Part shown: one piece after another, positions 25,085 to 36,502 of the stretch
Position numbering within the stretch: the stretch's first letter is position 1
Layout: each line of letters begins with the position of its first letter
Source: Circinella minor
Lineage: Eukaryota; Mucoromycota; Mucoromycetes; Mucorales; Lichtheimiaceae
Reading direction: 5' to 3'
DNA length: 64,000 bases
NCBI GenBank assembly: GCA_016758965.1
Contig: JAEPRB010000019.1
Span: 266,996 to 330,995 of the forward strand
Made by a program: the position numbers and the translations under genes
The notes under the pieces: model-generated
The model's input: the letters and a program-made list of their open reading frames with translations, nothing else
What the model was told of the DNA's origin: nothing
Databases searched by the model: none

Positions 25085-25762
25085 ATGAGCCCAATTACAC
25101 AATCGACAAAAAACACTGACAACATTACATTATTATTAACACTTGAAAAACGTCAGGAAGTGAGAGAACCGCCACTATCCCAACAGCAGTCAGGAGAAGA
25201 TCAGCAGTCATTATCAACTGTCACTATAGCTGCTATATGTGTATGTGCTGTTGTTGGTATAGTAATGATAATTGCTTTTACAATGATATTACGACGTGTA
25301 CAACAGAGGCGTAAAGCGCAAGCAGCTGGTTTTGTTTCTTTTGATGACACAACATCACAATTTTACAATAATAGTAACAACAATAAATCTTTAACCTGTA
25401 CAAGTGAACGACTGCCACATCCAGAAACGCATGATCTTGTATTTAATTCAATATTAGAACATACACCTAAAGCACCTGCTAACACTCTTTCATCACCTCA
25501 TCATCATATTCATCAGCAACATCAAAGCAATACTGCAAAAGATTCAATATCCAACAATACCACTACCTCTTCTTCCATGGATACAATGATGTTTGAAGAT
25601 GGTTATGAAAAAATGCCCAAAGAAGATCCTAAAATTCTCATGTCGCTGGCTCGACAAAGAGATTGGACAGATTTATATCGACCTAGTGCATCTCAGTTGG
25701 AACAACAACATCATAATAATCACCACCGTGTTTCGACTGGTTCGTCCTATCATGTTTGGTAA
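25085..25762 (+). CDS. predicted single-pass membrane protein, function unknown
   Basis: One uninterrupted exon of 225 residues. The first 40 or so are polar (SQQQSGEDQQSLS) with no cleavable signal peptide. One strong hydrophobic segment follows at about 45-68 (TIAAICVCAVVGIVMIIAF) and then a basic stop-transfer (LRRVQQRRK). This predicts an Nout/Cin type III topology. The 150-residue tail is Asn/His/Ser/Thr-rich with short conserved-looking patches (QAAGFVSFDD, ILMSLARQRDWTDLYRPS). The layout resembles small fungal plasma-membrane stress or wall sensors, but without an ectodomain rich in Ser/Thr, so no function is assigned. I start at the ATG at 25085; the in-frame codon farther up is TTG. 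Confidence 0.7.
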   Translation: MSPITQSTKNTDNITLLLTLEKRQEVREPPLSQQQSGEDQQSLSTVTIAAICVCAVVGIVMIIAFTMILRRVQQRRKAQAAGFVSFDDTTSQFYNNSNNNKSLTCTSERLPHPETHDLVFNSILEHTPKAPANTLSSPHHHIHQQHQSNTAKDSISNNTTTSSSMDTMMFEDGYEKMPKEDPKILMSLARQRDWTDLYRPSASQLEQQHHNNHHRVSTGSSYHVW

Positions 25763-26072
25763 TAATGACATGAATGCATATACATAAATACATACATATA
25801 TAATTTCCTTTTTTTTTCAATCATCTTCCCTGGCCCCTGTTCATTCTTGTATTATATTATATCTTATTTTTTTTTCTTTTTTTCTTTTTTTTTTTTTTTG
25901 TCAATAAACAAAGAAAACCTGTCAAAAACAACAATAGCATTTTATAAATAGAAGAACAATGAGGGATACAAAATCGTCGCTCTTTTTTTTTTTTTTTTTT
26001 TGTTAAAGCACCGCACCCGCTTTTATTATTTTTTAGTCTCATTTTATTTTAGAACAATTAAATAATTAAATA
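25763..26072. other. intergenic region
   Basis: Short gap with several T homopolymers (25868-25900, 25982-26002). No gene. Confidence 0.5.
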
Positions 26073-26635
26073 ATGGCCGATGATGATTCACTATGGCAAC
26101 CGGTTACTCATCGTAATCGTCAACAGGAACGAACGGAATTTCCACGCTGGCAACATATTCGAACACAAGCAGAACAACAGGATATTGAAAATTCACTTTG
26201 TGCTTTAGGTAAAAAAAAATATGCATACTTTTTGTCATTTCGTATCTGAATGAATGAGATCTTATAAAAAAAAAAAAAAAAAAAGAATCGAAGTTGGCAC
26301 GATTGAAGTCAAGACCTATAAAAACAAAACAACCGCAACAAACAGATTTACAATATCAAGATGAAATATGGAACGATGATAATGAGGATGAGGATATATC
26401 ATCCGCTGGACGAAAAGCAGCGTCAGTTGAAGAGGACCATGAAGGACTTTATTTACTTTGGAAAGAACGTGCGCAACAAAAACAACAAAGACAATCGGAA
26501 GACGAAGAAGATAATGAATCTGAATTAGATAGAGCTCTTGAACAACAAAAAAGAGAACAAGAATATACTTGGCATTGGACTTTAAATTGGATTCCAAAAT
26601 ATTGTTCATGTTGTTTCACCTCATCATCTTCTTGA
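26073..26635 (+). CDS. hypothetical acidic/glutamine-rich protein
   Basis: Exons 26073-26208 and 26286-26635 join in phase to 161 residues. The intron is a 77-bp A-rich one. The protein starts MADDDSLWQPVTHRNRQQE. It is rich in Gln, Glu and Asp, with a basic patch (KLARLKSRPIKTKQ, about 48-61) and a predicted helical E/Q-rich stretch (about 105-145). It ends in an aromatic and cysteine-containing tail (HWTLNWIPKYCSCCF). The Cys cluster could be lipidated (inference). No family recognised. The 3' end is convergent with the bZIP gene. Confidence 0.65.
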
Positions 26636-26747
26636 GGTAGTAATCATGTCATCCCATTACATATATATTTATATTTACATACATAGATTTATTATTTATT
26701 ATTATTATTATTATTTAAATAGTCGTTTTATAATCCTTCAACAAAAA

Positions 26748-28301
26748 TTATTCGGCTTGTTGATTAGGATTGTGATGATTTGATTCCCATAGTTGTGATT
26801 CTAAATAAAGTTTCATTGTTTCTTTTTGTTCGTTACTAATTAAATTAATAAAACAATCAATTATTATCATTTGGTTATGAATATTAATATTAATAAATCC
26901 GAGAATATATGTATTTATGTAAGTAAGAAATAAAGAAATAAAAAAAGGGGGAAAAGCATGGTATATGCATAAGGGGAGAGGAGACGCTGATATAATACCT
27001 TGCAGATCGGATCAGGGGCTTGCCCGTTCGCGTCGCCATCATCGTTGTTGTCGCGGTTGTTGGTAAAGTAAAGATTGCAATGGAAAAAAGGATAATCTGA
27101 TATAACCATTTTTGTCAATATATTTGTTATATATTATAAAGGAAATATAAACAAATGAGAAAAGGTAACATTTTTCATGCTTTCTTTCTTACAATAACCC
27201 TTCCATTTCCTTCCATACCACTACTACCTATATTATATTTACACGTACCATAAAGACTACACTTGTGGTTGCTGTAGAAGATTTTTGTTGATCTAATTCA
27301 AGTGATAAAGATTGTATACGAGATTCTAATTCAAATACTTTTGTCTTCAGTGCTTCATTTTGCTCTTCCAAGGCATTTACATGTTCTCGTTTTCGCTTAC
27401 GGGATAAAAGAGCAGCAGCTCGGTTTTTAATAAGTCGTTCTTGTCGTTTGGCTAATGCTGCTGCTGCTTTTTCATTATCATTGCTTGTAGTATTACTCAT
27501 ATTATTGTTACCTTCCCCAACACCGCCACTAATACTAATACTACTCCTATCATTATTGTTGCTATTTTGATTGTTGTCAGCTGATGGTCCAGGGGTCAGT
27601 GTTGCTTTTATCGCTTCTGGATTATCATTATAATTAGGAAATGATGTTGCTGATATATGTGATGCTGTTATTAGTGGGCTGGGGCTACTATTCATTACCG
27701 TTATGTTACTAATAGGTGCTGGTGCGATAGCAGGTGTTGTTACCATGGTAGAAGATGGGGTTATTTCGCGCTTCTTTCTACCTCGTTTTCGTTTTGGTTG
27801 TTGTTGAGATGATGATTGTAGAAATGATTTATCTTTTTGTTGCTGTACAGTTGTATTGAATGGTTGAATATAAGCAGGTATAATGGAAGATGGTATAGCC
27901 GCTAATAATTCTGATGGAGGAAATGAAGTTGCAGGTGATGATAATCCATAATAAGAACAAGATGGATCAACAGCGCTTGATGGAGCAATTGTAGCCGGTT
28001 GATTTTGATGATGAAGTTGTTGTTGTTGTTGCTTTATAGAGGCAGAAGCAGCTACAGCAGCAAAATAATTTGAGCACCAAAAATCATTATTATTATCATT
28101 CTCACCATTAGGAGTTAGAACGATACTACTTTTACGTGGACTTGACCAAGGGGAACTATTATTGTCTGAGGATGATGATGCTGATGAAGAAGAAGATACA
28201 TTAGACATACAATCCATATTCAAGTAAGACATGAATAAATGATCTTCGTGATCTTGTTGAATAGTAGCTGGATCTGGTTTAATACGTGCTGTATAATCCA
28301 T
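26748..28301 (-). CDS. bZIP transcription factor with predicted membrane segment
   Basis: Exons 27249-28301, 26999-27096 and 26748-26835 join in phase to 412 residues. Residues 1 to about 275 are Ser/Asn/Gln-rich (presumed activation region) with a basic PKRKRGRKKRE patch. The basic region (about 284-307) has the NRAAALLSRKRKR core (N-x7-R signature), followed by a leucine zipper to about 337. After a short linker, exon 2 completes a 19-residue hydrophobic segment (about 345-363, VVFMIILFSIAIF). It is followed by a short polar tail ending NPNQQAE. A bZIP with a membrane segment just after the zipper recalls ATF6/CREB3/plant bZIP28. If intron 1 is retained, the frame stops 6 codons later and yields a soluble 357-residue form. 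Membrane insertion and the ER stress link are inference. Confidence 0.85.
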
Positions 28302-28635
28302 TTTTTGTTTTACGAATAAATTAATAAAGAAGAAAAAGGGGGAGTATTTTTTATTCTTCCTGTAATTTTAAAGAGCTGTCAGATTAAAATGAGCGGACTG
28401 ATGAAAGCAAACAAAAAAAGGAAGAGTTTTATTTGAAAAAAAGGGGGTACTGTATGTAAAAAAAAAAAAAAAAAGACAGCGCGAGAGAAACTAAACATAT
28501 ATGCATAATATCGTTTGAGTTTGCATATATTGAAGATATATAAGAAAGCCACACAATTATAACATGTATGCAAGACATCATATTTCGTAAACTTTCCTTT
28601 TTTTTTCTTTCTTCCCTTTATTGTTGATAATAATA
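28302..28635. other. intergenic region, bZIP promoter side
   Basis: Upstream region of the bZIP gene and 3' flank of the Rogdi gene. T/A homopolymers, no gene. Confidence 0.5.
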
Positions 28636-30344
28636 TTAAGCTGATAATGTTACATTTGTTTGTAATAACATATGTCGATATGTTTGACATATTTCACGTA
28701 TTGATCGAAATGATCCTTTAAGTTCTGTCAACATAGGAGATTGTGTTTGTGTACGAGATTGATCCACAATCCATGCAGTTTTATCCTTGTATGTACTATA
28801 AAGAATGATCATTAGAATAAGAGTTTTAATAATAATTATTAGTATTATTATTATTTTAGTACATATAGATTTAAAAAAAATTATATGGAACGCATTTTAA
28901 AATATATTTTTCCAGGCTAAATGGAATTTTTAGGGGGCATTGAATGGTTATTATCCCCTCCCCCTTAACACACTCATTCACCACAAAACACATACTTCTT
29001 TCGTTAAAAAAAAATTACATATGTATACTTACACAGATGAAGCGTGTGAGTCAGTAAAATGATGTCCTGCAAATTTGATTCCATAGGTGCTACAAACAAT
29101 GTATATATCTTGAACACAAAATTCAATTACCAAATCTTCTTTTAAAGGTGGCGTAAAATGCTATTCATAAAGTTATAATAGTTTAATGATTAGTCTTTGT
29201 TATATACTAATAATAAAAGTAAACTGTCATTTCTTACTTTTGGATGGCAAACTTTATATGGAAATAATTCAGTCTCATTCGGATATTCAAATGCAAGCTG
29301 TGCTCTATCTGTATATTGTCTTACAGTCTCAAGTAACTTTGATGTTGTGTAAATAAAGTAAAGTAGTAACAGCATAAAAAAAAAATCAGTTTAACCTACT
29401 CATTCATTCATTCATACTAATTACGTAGTAAATTAGCAGGCTATAAAAAAAATATTCTTTACCTCAACCATGGTTTGTTTTGTCAATAAAGAAGGTTTTA
29501 TTGACATGACGCATTCGGCAGCTAATATCATATAATTAGTACCTTGCTGAATTTGTTCAAGAAAATATGGGTAAGTTGGAGTGATCATCGCTTTGGACTG
29601 GGTATCTTGGTGATTTGCAAGTCGAACTGTTAATTCCTATAAGTACGTACAAACTTATTATAACTTCTCTTTCACACGTAACGAATCTAATCCAACCCTC
29701 CCCTCCCCTCCCCCTTTTTTTTCCAATTTCCTTGTTTATTCCGCGCATTAAAGATATTATCATGCTAGTAGAAATATTTACCGCTTTGGTGATATATGGA
29801 CCATTCAATGAAATATATCCTTTCAATGATTCGTTTCTATTACAAGAATATATAAATATTTAATATAATACTATACGATAATGATTATATATAGTTTTTT
29901 TTTTAAAAAAACTTACTTTGTGGATGAAAGTGGTAAAGAGTCGGATTTATCTATATAAATAGGATAATTATGTGAGGATCATCAATTCACCATCAACACT
30001 ACATATAAATAAAATAGAATAAACGCCACTTCTTTACTTTGCTTTGACAGAATATTTAAACTTGTCTGTAGGGCGTTTTATAATTATAATAAATCGGATC
30101 ATTTAATATATAAAGTGAGAAAAAGAGAATAGGCGTTTATATTATGGTTATACTTCTAATATGTTTAGGTTATAACAATCATATTCTCTCTTCCTTCCCC
30201 AAACCTTTAATACTGGTTTTTTTTTTTTTACTCCCTTTTACACTGTCTTTTTTTTTTTATTATTATTTTTACCTCCAACTGAGATTTTAATCGTTCAAGA
30301 ACGGTCGGCATAATTTCATGTAAAAGCCATTGTTCTTGTAACAT
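28636..30344 (-). CDS. RAV2: RAVE complex subunit 2 / Rogdi family
   Basis: Eight exons are supported (30273-30344, 30038-30065, 29917-29950, 29782-29836, 29463-29636, 29238-29336, 29033-29160, 28636-28795), giving at least 249 residues. The 28- and 34-bp micro-exons were placed by phase and splice sites. The start EQWLLHEIMPTVLERLK matches the Rogdi N-terminal helix (WLLHDEVHAVLKQL in human). ESLKGYISLNG, KAELTVRLANHQ and the C-terminal helical pair (SPMLTELKGSFRSIREICQ) also fit. In yeast Rav2 with Rav1 and Skp1 reassembles the V-ATPase. The ATG at 30344 follows directly on a CAG acceptor, so a short upstream exon probably carries the true start; two upstream ATGs are out of frame. The intron between 29636 and 29782 holds a G-quadruplex-type motif. 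Confidence 0.82.
29696..29715 (-). promoter_or_regulatory. G-quadruplex-type motif in RAV2 intron
   Basis: On the minus (sense) strand four consecutive runs of 3-5 G are separated by single A residues. It lies within a RAV2/Rogdi intron close to the downstream exon, so it would be present in the pre-mRNA. Folding and function are untested. Confidence 0.55.
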
Positions 30345-30952
30345 CTGGAAAAAAAGAATTCATACATTACAAAAAGGTGGGGGGGGGAGAGAATGAAGGA
30401 AGAAAAAAGAAATGAGTCACTTTTAAAAGGAAGTTTTTGTTATTTATGGTGTAGTATCGTTGTACTATATCTTTATTGTATTCTGGGATTTTATATTATA
30501 TTGTCATACTACTCCCTCAGTATATAATATTCTTTATCTTTTTTTTTTTTTTTTACCATAGTATAGTTTACTGTGATCGAATAAAAAGAAAACAAGTTAT
30601 GCACGTGAGTTTAAAAGAAGGTGTTACGAAGACTAAAAAAAAAAGGGTGTGGGATAATAAGCATTTGTGATTCGCAATTTAATAAAATATCCTATTATAC
30701 CATACATGGATAATTTATATCTCCCCCTTTTTTTTTTATATATATATTTCAATTATCACACAGACAATGTTTTTGATTGATTTGACTGCATAAATAATTA
30801 TTACTTGTTTTTATAATATTGGTTATTACATAATTTAACCATGACGGATTATATAAAACAGTCTATTATTTTCTTTTTACTCCCTCTTTCTCTCTTTCTC
30901 TGTTACTCTTCTTTTTTTTTTTTGTCAATTTTGCAATTTTTAATAGTATATA
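30345..30952. other. divergent promoter region (RAV2 / CCC1)
   Basis: About 600 bp between divergent coding starts, with a C/T-rich stretch before 30925 typical of a plus-strand core promoter. It probably includes a missing 5' exon of RAV2. No other coding signal. Confidence 0.5.
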
Positions 30953-31284
30953 ATGTCATATCAATTATTAAATAGACAGGCCCATATAAATAATGATGCT
31001 GCTGCTGCTATTTCCATTGAACAACAACAAGAACAAGAAAAACAATTATTACCTAATAATGATTCATTATCATCAGAAGAAGAAGCTCGTATTCCACATC
31101 GAAATCATATTCATCAACACAGTTTCAAAGGACATGTAGAAGAACATTTTTCTAGACCTGAACTTGTAAGAGATTGTATTCTCGGTTTATCTGATGGCTT
31201 AACTGTCCCTTTTGCTCTTGCAGCTGGTCTCTCGAGTTTAGGTGATAGTCGTATTGTTATTTTTGGTGGCATTGCCGGTAAAGT

Positions 31285-31316
<32 letters not shown>

Positions 31317-32119
31317 TCTCAAAAGATATTAGCGTCATATATATATATTTATACAATTATTATTATTAGAGATGGTCTCGGGTGCTATCTCTATGGGACT
31401 TGGTGGCTATTTAGCAGCTAAATCGGAAGCTGATCATTATATCACAGAACGACAACGAGAAGGTACGTAAAAAAAAAAAGAAAAAATTATAAATATCCTA
31501 TATTATATTCTGATGGAACAAAACGGTTATTATTTTTAGCACGAGAAGTAGAATTATATCCTGACGAGGAAGAAGAAGAGATTGTTGAAATATTTGAAAC
31601 TTATGGGTTAGACCGAGAATCAATTGAACCGATGTTTGTTCGATTTCGAGAAAATAGTGAAAAATTTGTGGATTTTATGATGAAGTTTGAATTAAACTTA
31701 GAAATGCCAGATCCAAATCGGAGCTTGGTAAAGTGATATATTGTTTGTATTTGTATTTTTTTTTTTTTGAAACATGTAACCTAACCTTACTTTTTAAATA
31801 GATTTCCGCTGCAACCATTGGTTTGTCCTATTTGTTTGGCGGTTTGATTCCGTTACTTCCGTATTTTATCATCAATGACACCATGGATGCTTTATTTTCA
31901 TCCATTGTAGTGACTTCAATCACATTACTTGCATTTGGATATATCAAAAGTATTTACCTTCGACCTGCTCAAGCTGTAATGGGTGCTTTACAAACATTAG
32001 CAATAGGTGGTATTGCAGCAGGATTTAGTTATGGTATTGTTGCACTTGTTAGCTCAGCTAATGCCGAACAATCAAATAATAATAGTGATAATGGAGGTTC
32101 TTCTGTTTCTTTTCACTAA
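30953..32119 (+). CDS. CCC1: CCC1/VIT-family vacuolar iron (Fe/Mn) transporter
   Basis: Exons 30953-31277, 31370-31462, 31540-31727 and 31802-32119 give 307 residues. The first 70 residues are polar and Gln-rich. The VIT signature starts at VRDCILGLSDGLTVPFALAAGL. It continues with EMVSGAISMGLGGYLAAKSEADHY, a cytosolic acidic metal-binding helix region (EEEEEIVEIFETYGLD), and ends with three C-terminal membrane segments (AATIGLSYLFGGLIPLLPY, SIVVTSITLLAFGYI, QTLAIGGIAAGFSYGIVAL). Five membrane segments in total match CCC1, which loads iron and manganese into the vacuole. The length is standard. It is divergent from RAV2, a V-ATPase assembly factor. Confidence 0.94.
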
Positions 32120-32581
32120 ACTGTAAAAAAGAAAAGAAAAGAAATTAAAAGTATTTTGTAACATTTTATAAATATATATATATATAAAAAAAACTATGTA
32201 CTATTTACTATAATAAGAGATATTATGATTATTGTAGACTAGTTTCTTTTATTTCTTTTATTTATTTTTTTGTTTATACTATTTTAACGGTAGTACAAAT
32301 TTGTTGAGACGATCGTTAGAGAAGTCTTGGCATGGACAAGGACATGCCCTAAAACGGAAAACTGAGCTCCGCATTATTAAAGTGTTGCCAGGACAACAAG
32401 TAATTAGTAGTAAAAAAAAATGTCTCATTTTGCTCTCTTTACATATATATATAAAAAGCAGTTCCTTTCTTTTTTTTTATTTTCAATTTTTTAACCCACT
32501 CCATTACTTTCCTTTTATTTTTACTTTATTTAAACACACATATCTATACATTCACGAAAAAGAAAAAAAAAACAATTTCCT
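32120..32581. other. intergenic region
   Basis: 3' flank of CCC1 (with GAAAA repeats at 32130) and the T-rich promoter side of the metallopeptidase-like gene. No gene. Confidence 0.5.
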
Positions 32582-34468
32582 ATGTATCTGGGGTGGCGAC
32601 GAAGGAGAACAATATCATGGCCTATTACAGCAACTACTACTGTTTTTTTACTTTTTTTACTATTATTACAGCAAATTGGTCCGGTTTTTAGTGAACCATT
32701 ACCACAACAACAACCTAAGTTACCATTATCAGCTATTCCATTCTGTGTTCAGCATCATTTCACTTCTAGTAATAATAAAAACACGATCCAACCATGTTTC
32801 GAAGAATCACAACAGCATCGACAACAGCGACACTCTTCTGCTTATAACAAAAGAGATCAAAAACAAAATGCCAATAATAGTGGTGATGGTAGTACTAATG
32901 CCATGATAATCATTGATTTTACTTGTGAATCGACAAATCAAGATGAATGTAACAAAGTAAAAGCTTCACTAACAAAAGCAAGCGAATATATTTCATCCGT
33001 TCTTGTGTTTAAAACTCCGTTATACGTTAATGCGACATATTTATCATTTTGTCAACAACTTGGGCAATGTGAAGAAGCACCGGAAGGCACTGTTGGAACA
33101 GGTAAATTCGTAAGATAGTATTATAAAAACTCAATTATTGATTATATTTGCATTCACTAACTAAAATAAATGCCCACATGCTTCAATATATTAAAATAGG
33201 ACAAGCATATCCATCTGTTTCTTACTTAATGCAAGAAGGAAACACGACTCGAATGTATCCACAAGCATTACTTAAACAATATTATAGCTTGGCAAAGAGT
33301 GTTAATTGGTATGAGTATGATATGAATGCCTATTTTAATAGTGAAATAACTTGGTACTATGAGGTAGTGATACATACACATAATATACTATTTTCTTAGA
33401 ATCTTTTCTTTGTCAATCTTATTAGATTTTCTAATAATAAACTCCCTTCTTTTTTTTTCTACTGATAACAAATAATAGGACGATGGAAACACAATTAAAG
33501 AAAATGAAACTGATTTATTGCTAACCATCATTCACGAATTTGTTCATGGCTTGGGCTTTGTCAGTGCATGGAGCGACGACACTTACGAACGTTTTTCTAT
33601 GTACGATTCAACAATGGAAAAATTTCTCACACCTATGCCATTAAATCCGCCAAACGAGTTGCCCGAAGTGAGTGCTGTCATGAATTCTGAAGAGGGTGTA
33701 CAACCGTATTGGGGATTTGTTGATTTTCCACTCGACAAATTATTATATGGCAACAAATATCCATTAACGCTCACTACTCAAGTACTCAATGAATGGGGTA
33801 ACAGTAATGTCATGTTTGCCAATATTCTCGATATGGTTAATGACTGGCTTAATGGTAAAAATTTTCGAGAACAAGCCGAAGCTGTTTATCAAATGGCAAC
33901 TAAACGTGGCGATATTACAATCATGATTGATGATGTTGAAATTATGGCATTGGAAACTTCATTAAGCCCCTTTCAAGACGGGTCTTCGTTAACCCATGTC
34001 GATCAATCAACTTATGCTACTACAGATGACTATTTAATGTGTTATAGTGCTATGCGTGGTATCAGCTTGAATGATTTATCTAAATTACATCCACTGGGCC
34101 CTTTGGGTCCATCATTGGTGCATGTTTTGGCGGAGCTAGGTTATTTTATACAACCTTCCTATAATCAACACGTTAATGTAAAAACAGTCCAACCAAATAT
34201 CTCGTTTTGGGTTCCACCAATTGATCTTGTGGGTACAGTGACAAATCCTTCTCCAGCTGTCAGCATCAATGCTGATGGTCCTGCCCATATACCCTCTGCA
34301 TCGGACACTCCTTCTTCTTCTGCTTCTTCTTTTATATCATCGTTACTATTGTCATCATCCTTATCATCTCTCTCAGTATCATTATTCATTTGTATCAAGC
34401 AGTCTCCCGGACTGCTTTTCTTTTATATCTTTATTACTCTTGCATTTTCTTATCCCTGTTACTACTAG
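32582..34468 (+). CDS. secreted/GPI-anchored HEXXH metallopeptidase-like protein
   Basis: Exons 32582-33101, 33200-33363 and 33479-34468 give 557 residues. A basic N-terminus and long hydrophobic stretch (about 12-38, VFLLFLLLLQQIG) act as a signal peptide or anchor. Residues 40-110 are Gln/Asn-rich. The zinc-binding motif HEFVHGLGF is at 247-255 (His247, Glu248, His251). This family shape (HEXXHxxGF preceded by DLLLTIIHE) suggests a zincin, but I cannot point to the third ligand. Residues about 480-530 are Ser-rich and the last 20 hydrophobic, like a GPI signal (LLFFYIFITLAFS). No precise peptidase family is assigned. The substrate is unknown. The start is the first ATG before the signal. 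Confidence 0.78.
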
Positions 34469-35149
34469 TTTTTTTTTCTTTTTTTGTTATTTACCATCTT
34501 TCCTAATTGTATTTTTATTATTCTATTGTTATTTCTGTTGTAATATATTATGTTTGTCATTTTTTATTGTATCAATCAAAAATGAGATACATTCGTTCGC
34601 TAATAGATATAACTATGGTGGATTAAGTTCAAGCGTGTACAATGAAAAAAAAAAGTTAGTTGAAACATACTGAGACACTCCCCAATTTGATTCACCTAGT
34701 ACACAATATTTTATATAATGATAAACAGAAAATATAAAATACCGATCTTGATATACTAACTTTTTATCTACCCTTCTAGTTTTTCTTCCCCACTTTGATG
34801 ATTATTGAAACAAAATGAATGGCATCACAATTTTATCCTGCAAAAAGAGTGTCTTGATATAATTTCAAATTCAGAAACAACACAAACCTTGCTCTATAAG
34901 ATTGAAGACTATAAGGAAATGCCATATGATGAAAAAGTATATACGTATAAATAATATATCATTTATTTTGTACATAATGGGCTGAAAATTTTTGATTGCC
35001 TGGAATATCATTAGAACACATAAATAGAATCTTGTTTAGGCACTCGCTTATCATCCAAAGTCATCGTGAAAGTATCGCATAATCAGTTCTTAACTCTTGA
35101 CACCGCCAAGAGCATCCAAACAAGTTATATGCTGATCTGTAGGCAATAA
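34469..35149. other. intergenic region
   Basis: 3' flank of the metallopeptidase-like gene. T-rich, then A+T-rich DNA leading into the decayed gene. Nothing else seen. Confidence 0.5.
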
Positions 35150-36409
35150 CTAATCGACAAAGATCTTGAAAATACTATACCACAACTTGACTTCTTCAGC
35201 GCCATCTTCTGTTGTCAGTAACACAATACCATAAACCGGTTTACGCATACTGTAAGATATCAGTGTTGTCTTGAACAAATTTCCAGGTTCGTGTTCTGGC
35301 TTCCGCAACAGTTTTAGGTTTGTTGGATTGACTAGCAAGGTCACGTAAAAGTTTGGTAAAGTAACTATCTGTAAATGCAAATTTTTATTCAAGACCGTGA
35401 GCGTTTGGGTCTAATATGCTACAACGTAGTCCCTTTAAGGGTTTTAACGAAACTTTCTGGTTTCCTAGAAAAACGCTGATAATGTGCTGAAATATATGCT
35501 CGACAGTGCCCAAACACTATTATAATATATTTATTAAAAGACCATAAATTCATTCTCAACCTTCTGTATTATCCTCTATCCATTTCTTTCAAGTAAATAG
35601 GTACGTATACTTTAAAAATTATTGTACTTACAAATAACCCTTTTCGTTGGAAAATGCTTGACCCAATTTCAAGAAGACAAGTGTACGTTGTACACCACGG
35701 ACAGTGATATTTCATCCATCAGCAATCAGATTAACACAATCAGTTGCCATGGAAAAATTTTGCAAGTCCCGCGGGGGGGAGGGGTATGAATATGCTCTTC
35801 ACAGAACAGCTTTGGTCTTCCCTCTTCTCCCTCCTCCACAACTTCTTCAAAACGGTAAAGAAGTAAATTAAAAGTCGTTGTTCCAACACATTGTTGTTAA
35901 ATAAAAGTCCTATCAATTTTTTTTTATAAATGTGCAATTAGATATATTTGGATTATACCATTGGTACATATTCAACATTTAATAGCAGTGATTGAAATAC
36001 AAGTAGACTAATACTTCATTGGGTTACGTTGGTGAGTACAGATATCTTAATCAAGAAAGCTCACTGCACTGAATTATAACTGTATCTCGCGAACCTCACG
36101 AACTTTACCCATGGTGTTATCGTTATTGACTTTAATAGTGATATTATGTTTCTGGTCGATTTGAGGTTTGTAGTTTTTGATTCTGTACGTATGCATTTTC
36201 AAGAATTCTTTACCGCATTTCATAAACTTTTTCTTTGACAGTCTCTGGTCTATGAAGCAAAAAGAAATAAGAAAGAGGACCATAGAAAATTGAACTTGGC
36301 ACACATTTGATAAAGTTTGAGTTAATGGTTTTGCAAATGTGCCACATAACCAAGTTGAGCCACAGTATTCAAAATTTAAAGTGGAGGTGTGGCACTGACG
36401 GATAAACAA
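35150..36409 (-). pseudogene. decayed copy of an unidentified gene (repeat-associated?)
   Basis: Three minus-strand segments look protein-like but are broken. One is an open frame at 36074-36409. A second, at about 35632-35750, contains LATDCVNLIADG, a TGA, then NITVRGVQRTLVFLKLGQ. A third, 35150-35392, contains LPNFYVTLLVNPTNLKLLRK and LTTEDGAEEVKLWYSIFK. Stops and frame breaks separate them and no splice model rescues one protein. The style recalls multi-copy hypothetical proteins of Mucorales (memory only). The surrounding base composition is less A+T-rich than the flanks. Confidence 0.4.
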
Positions 36410-36502
36410 CCATGCATCAGAAATAAAATATACCTTTTATTATTAGTATAAAGATGAAAAAGTGTTATTATTTAAAATAATTATTATTTATTATTATTAT
36501 CA

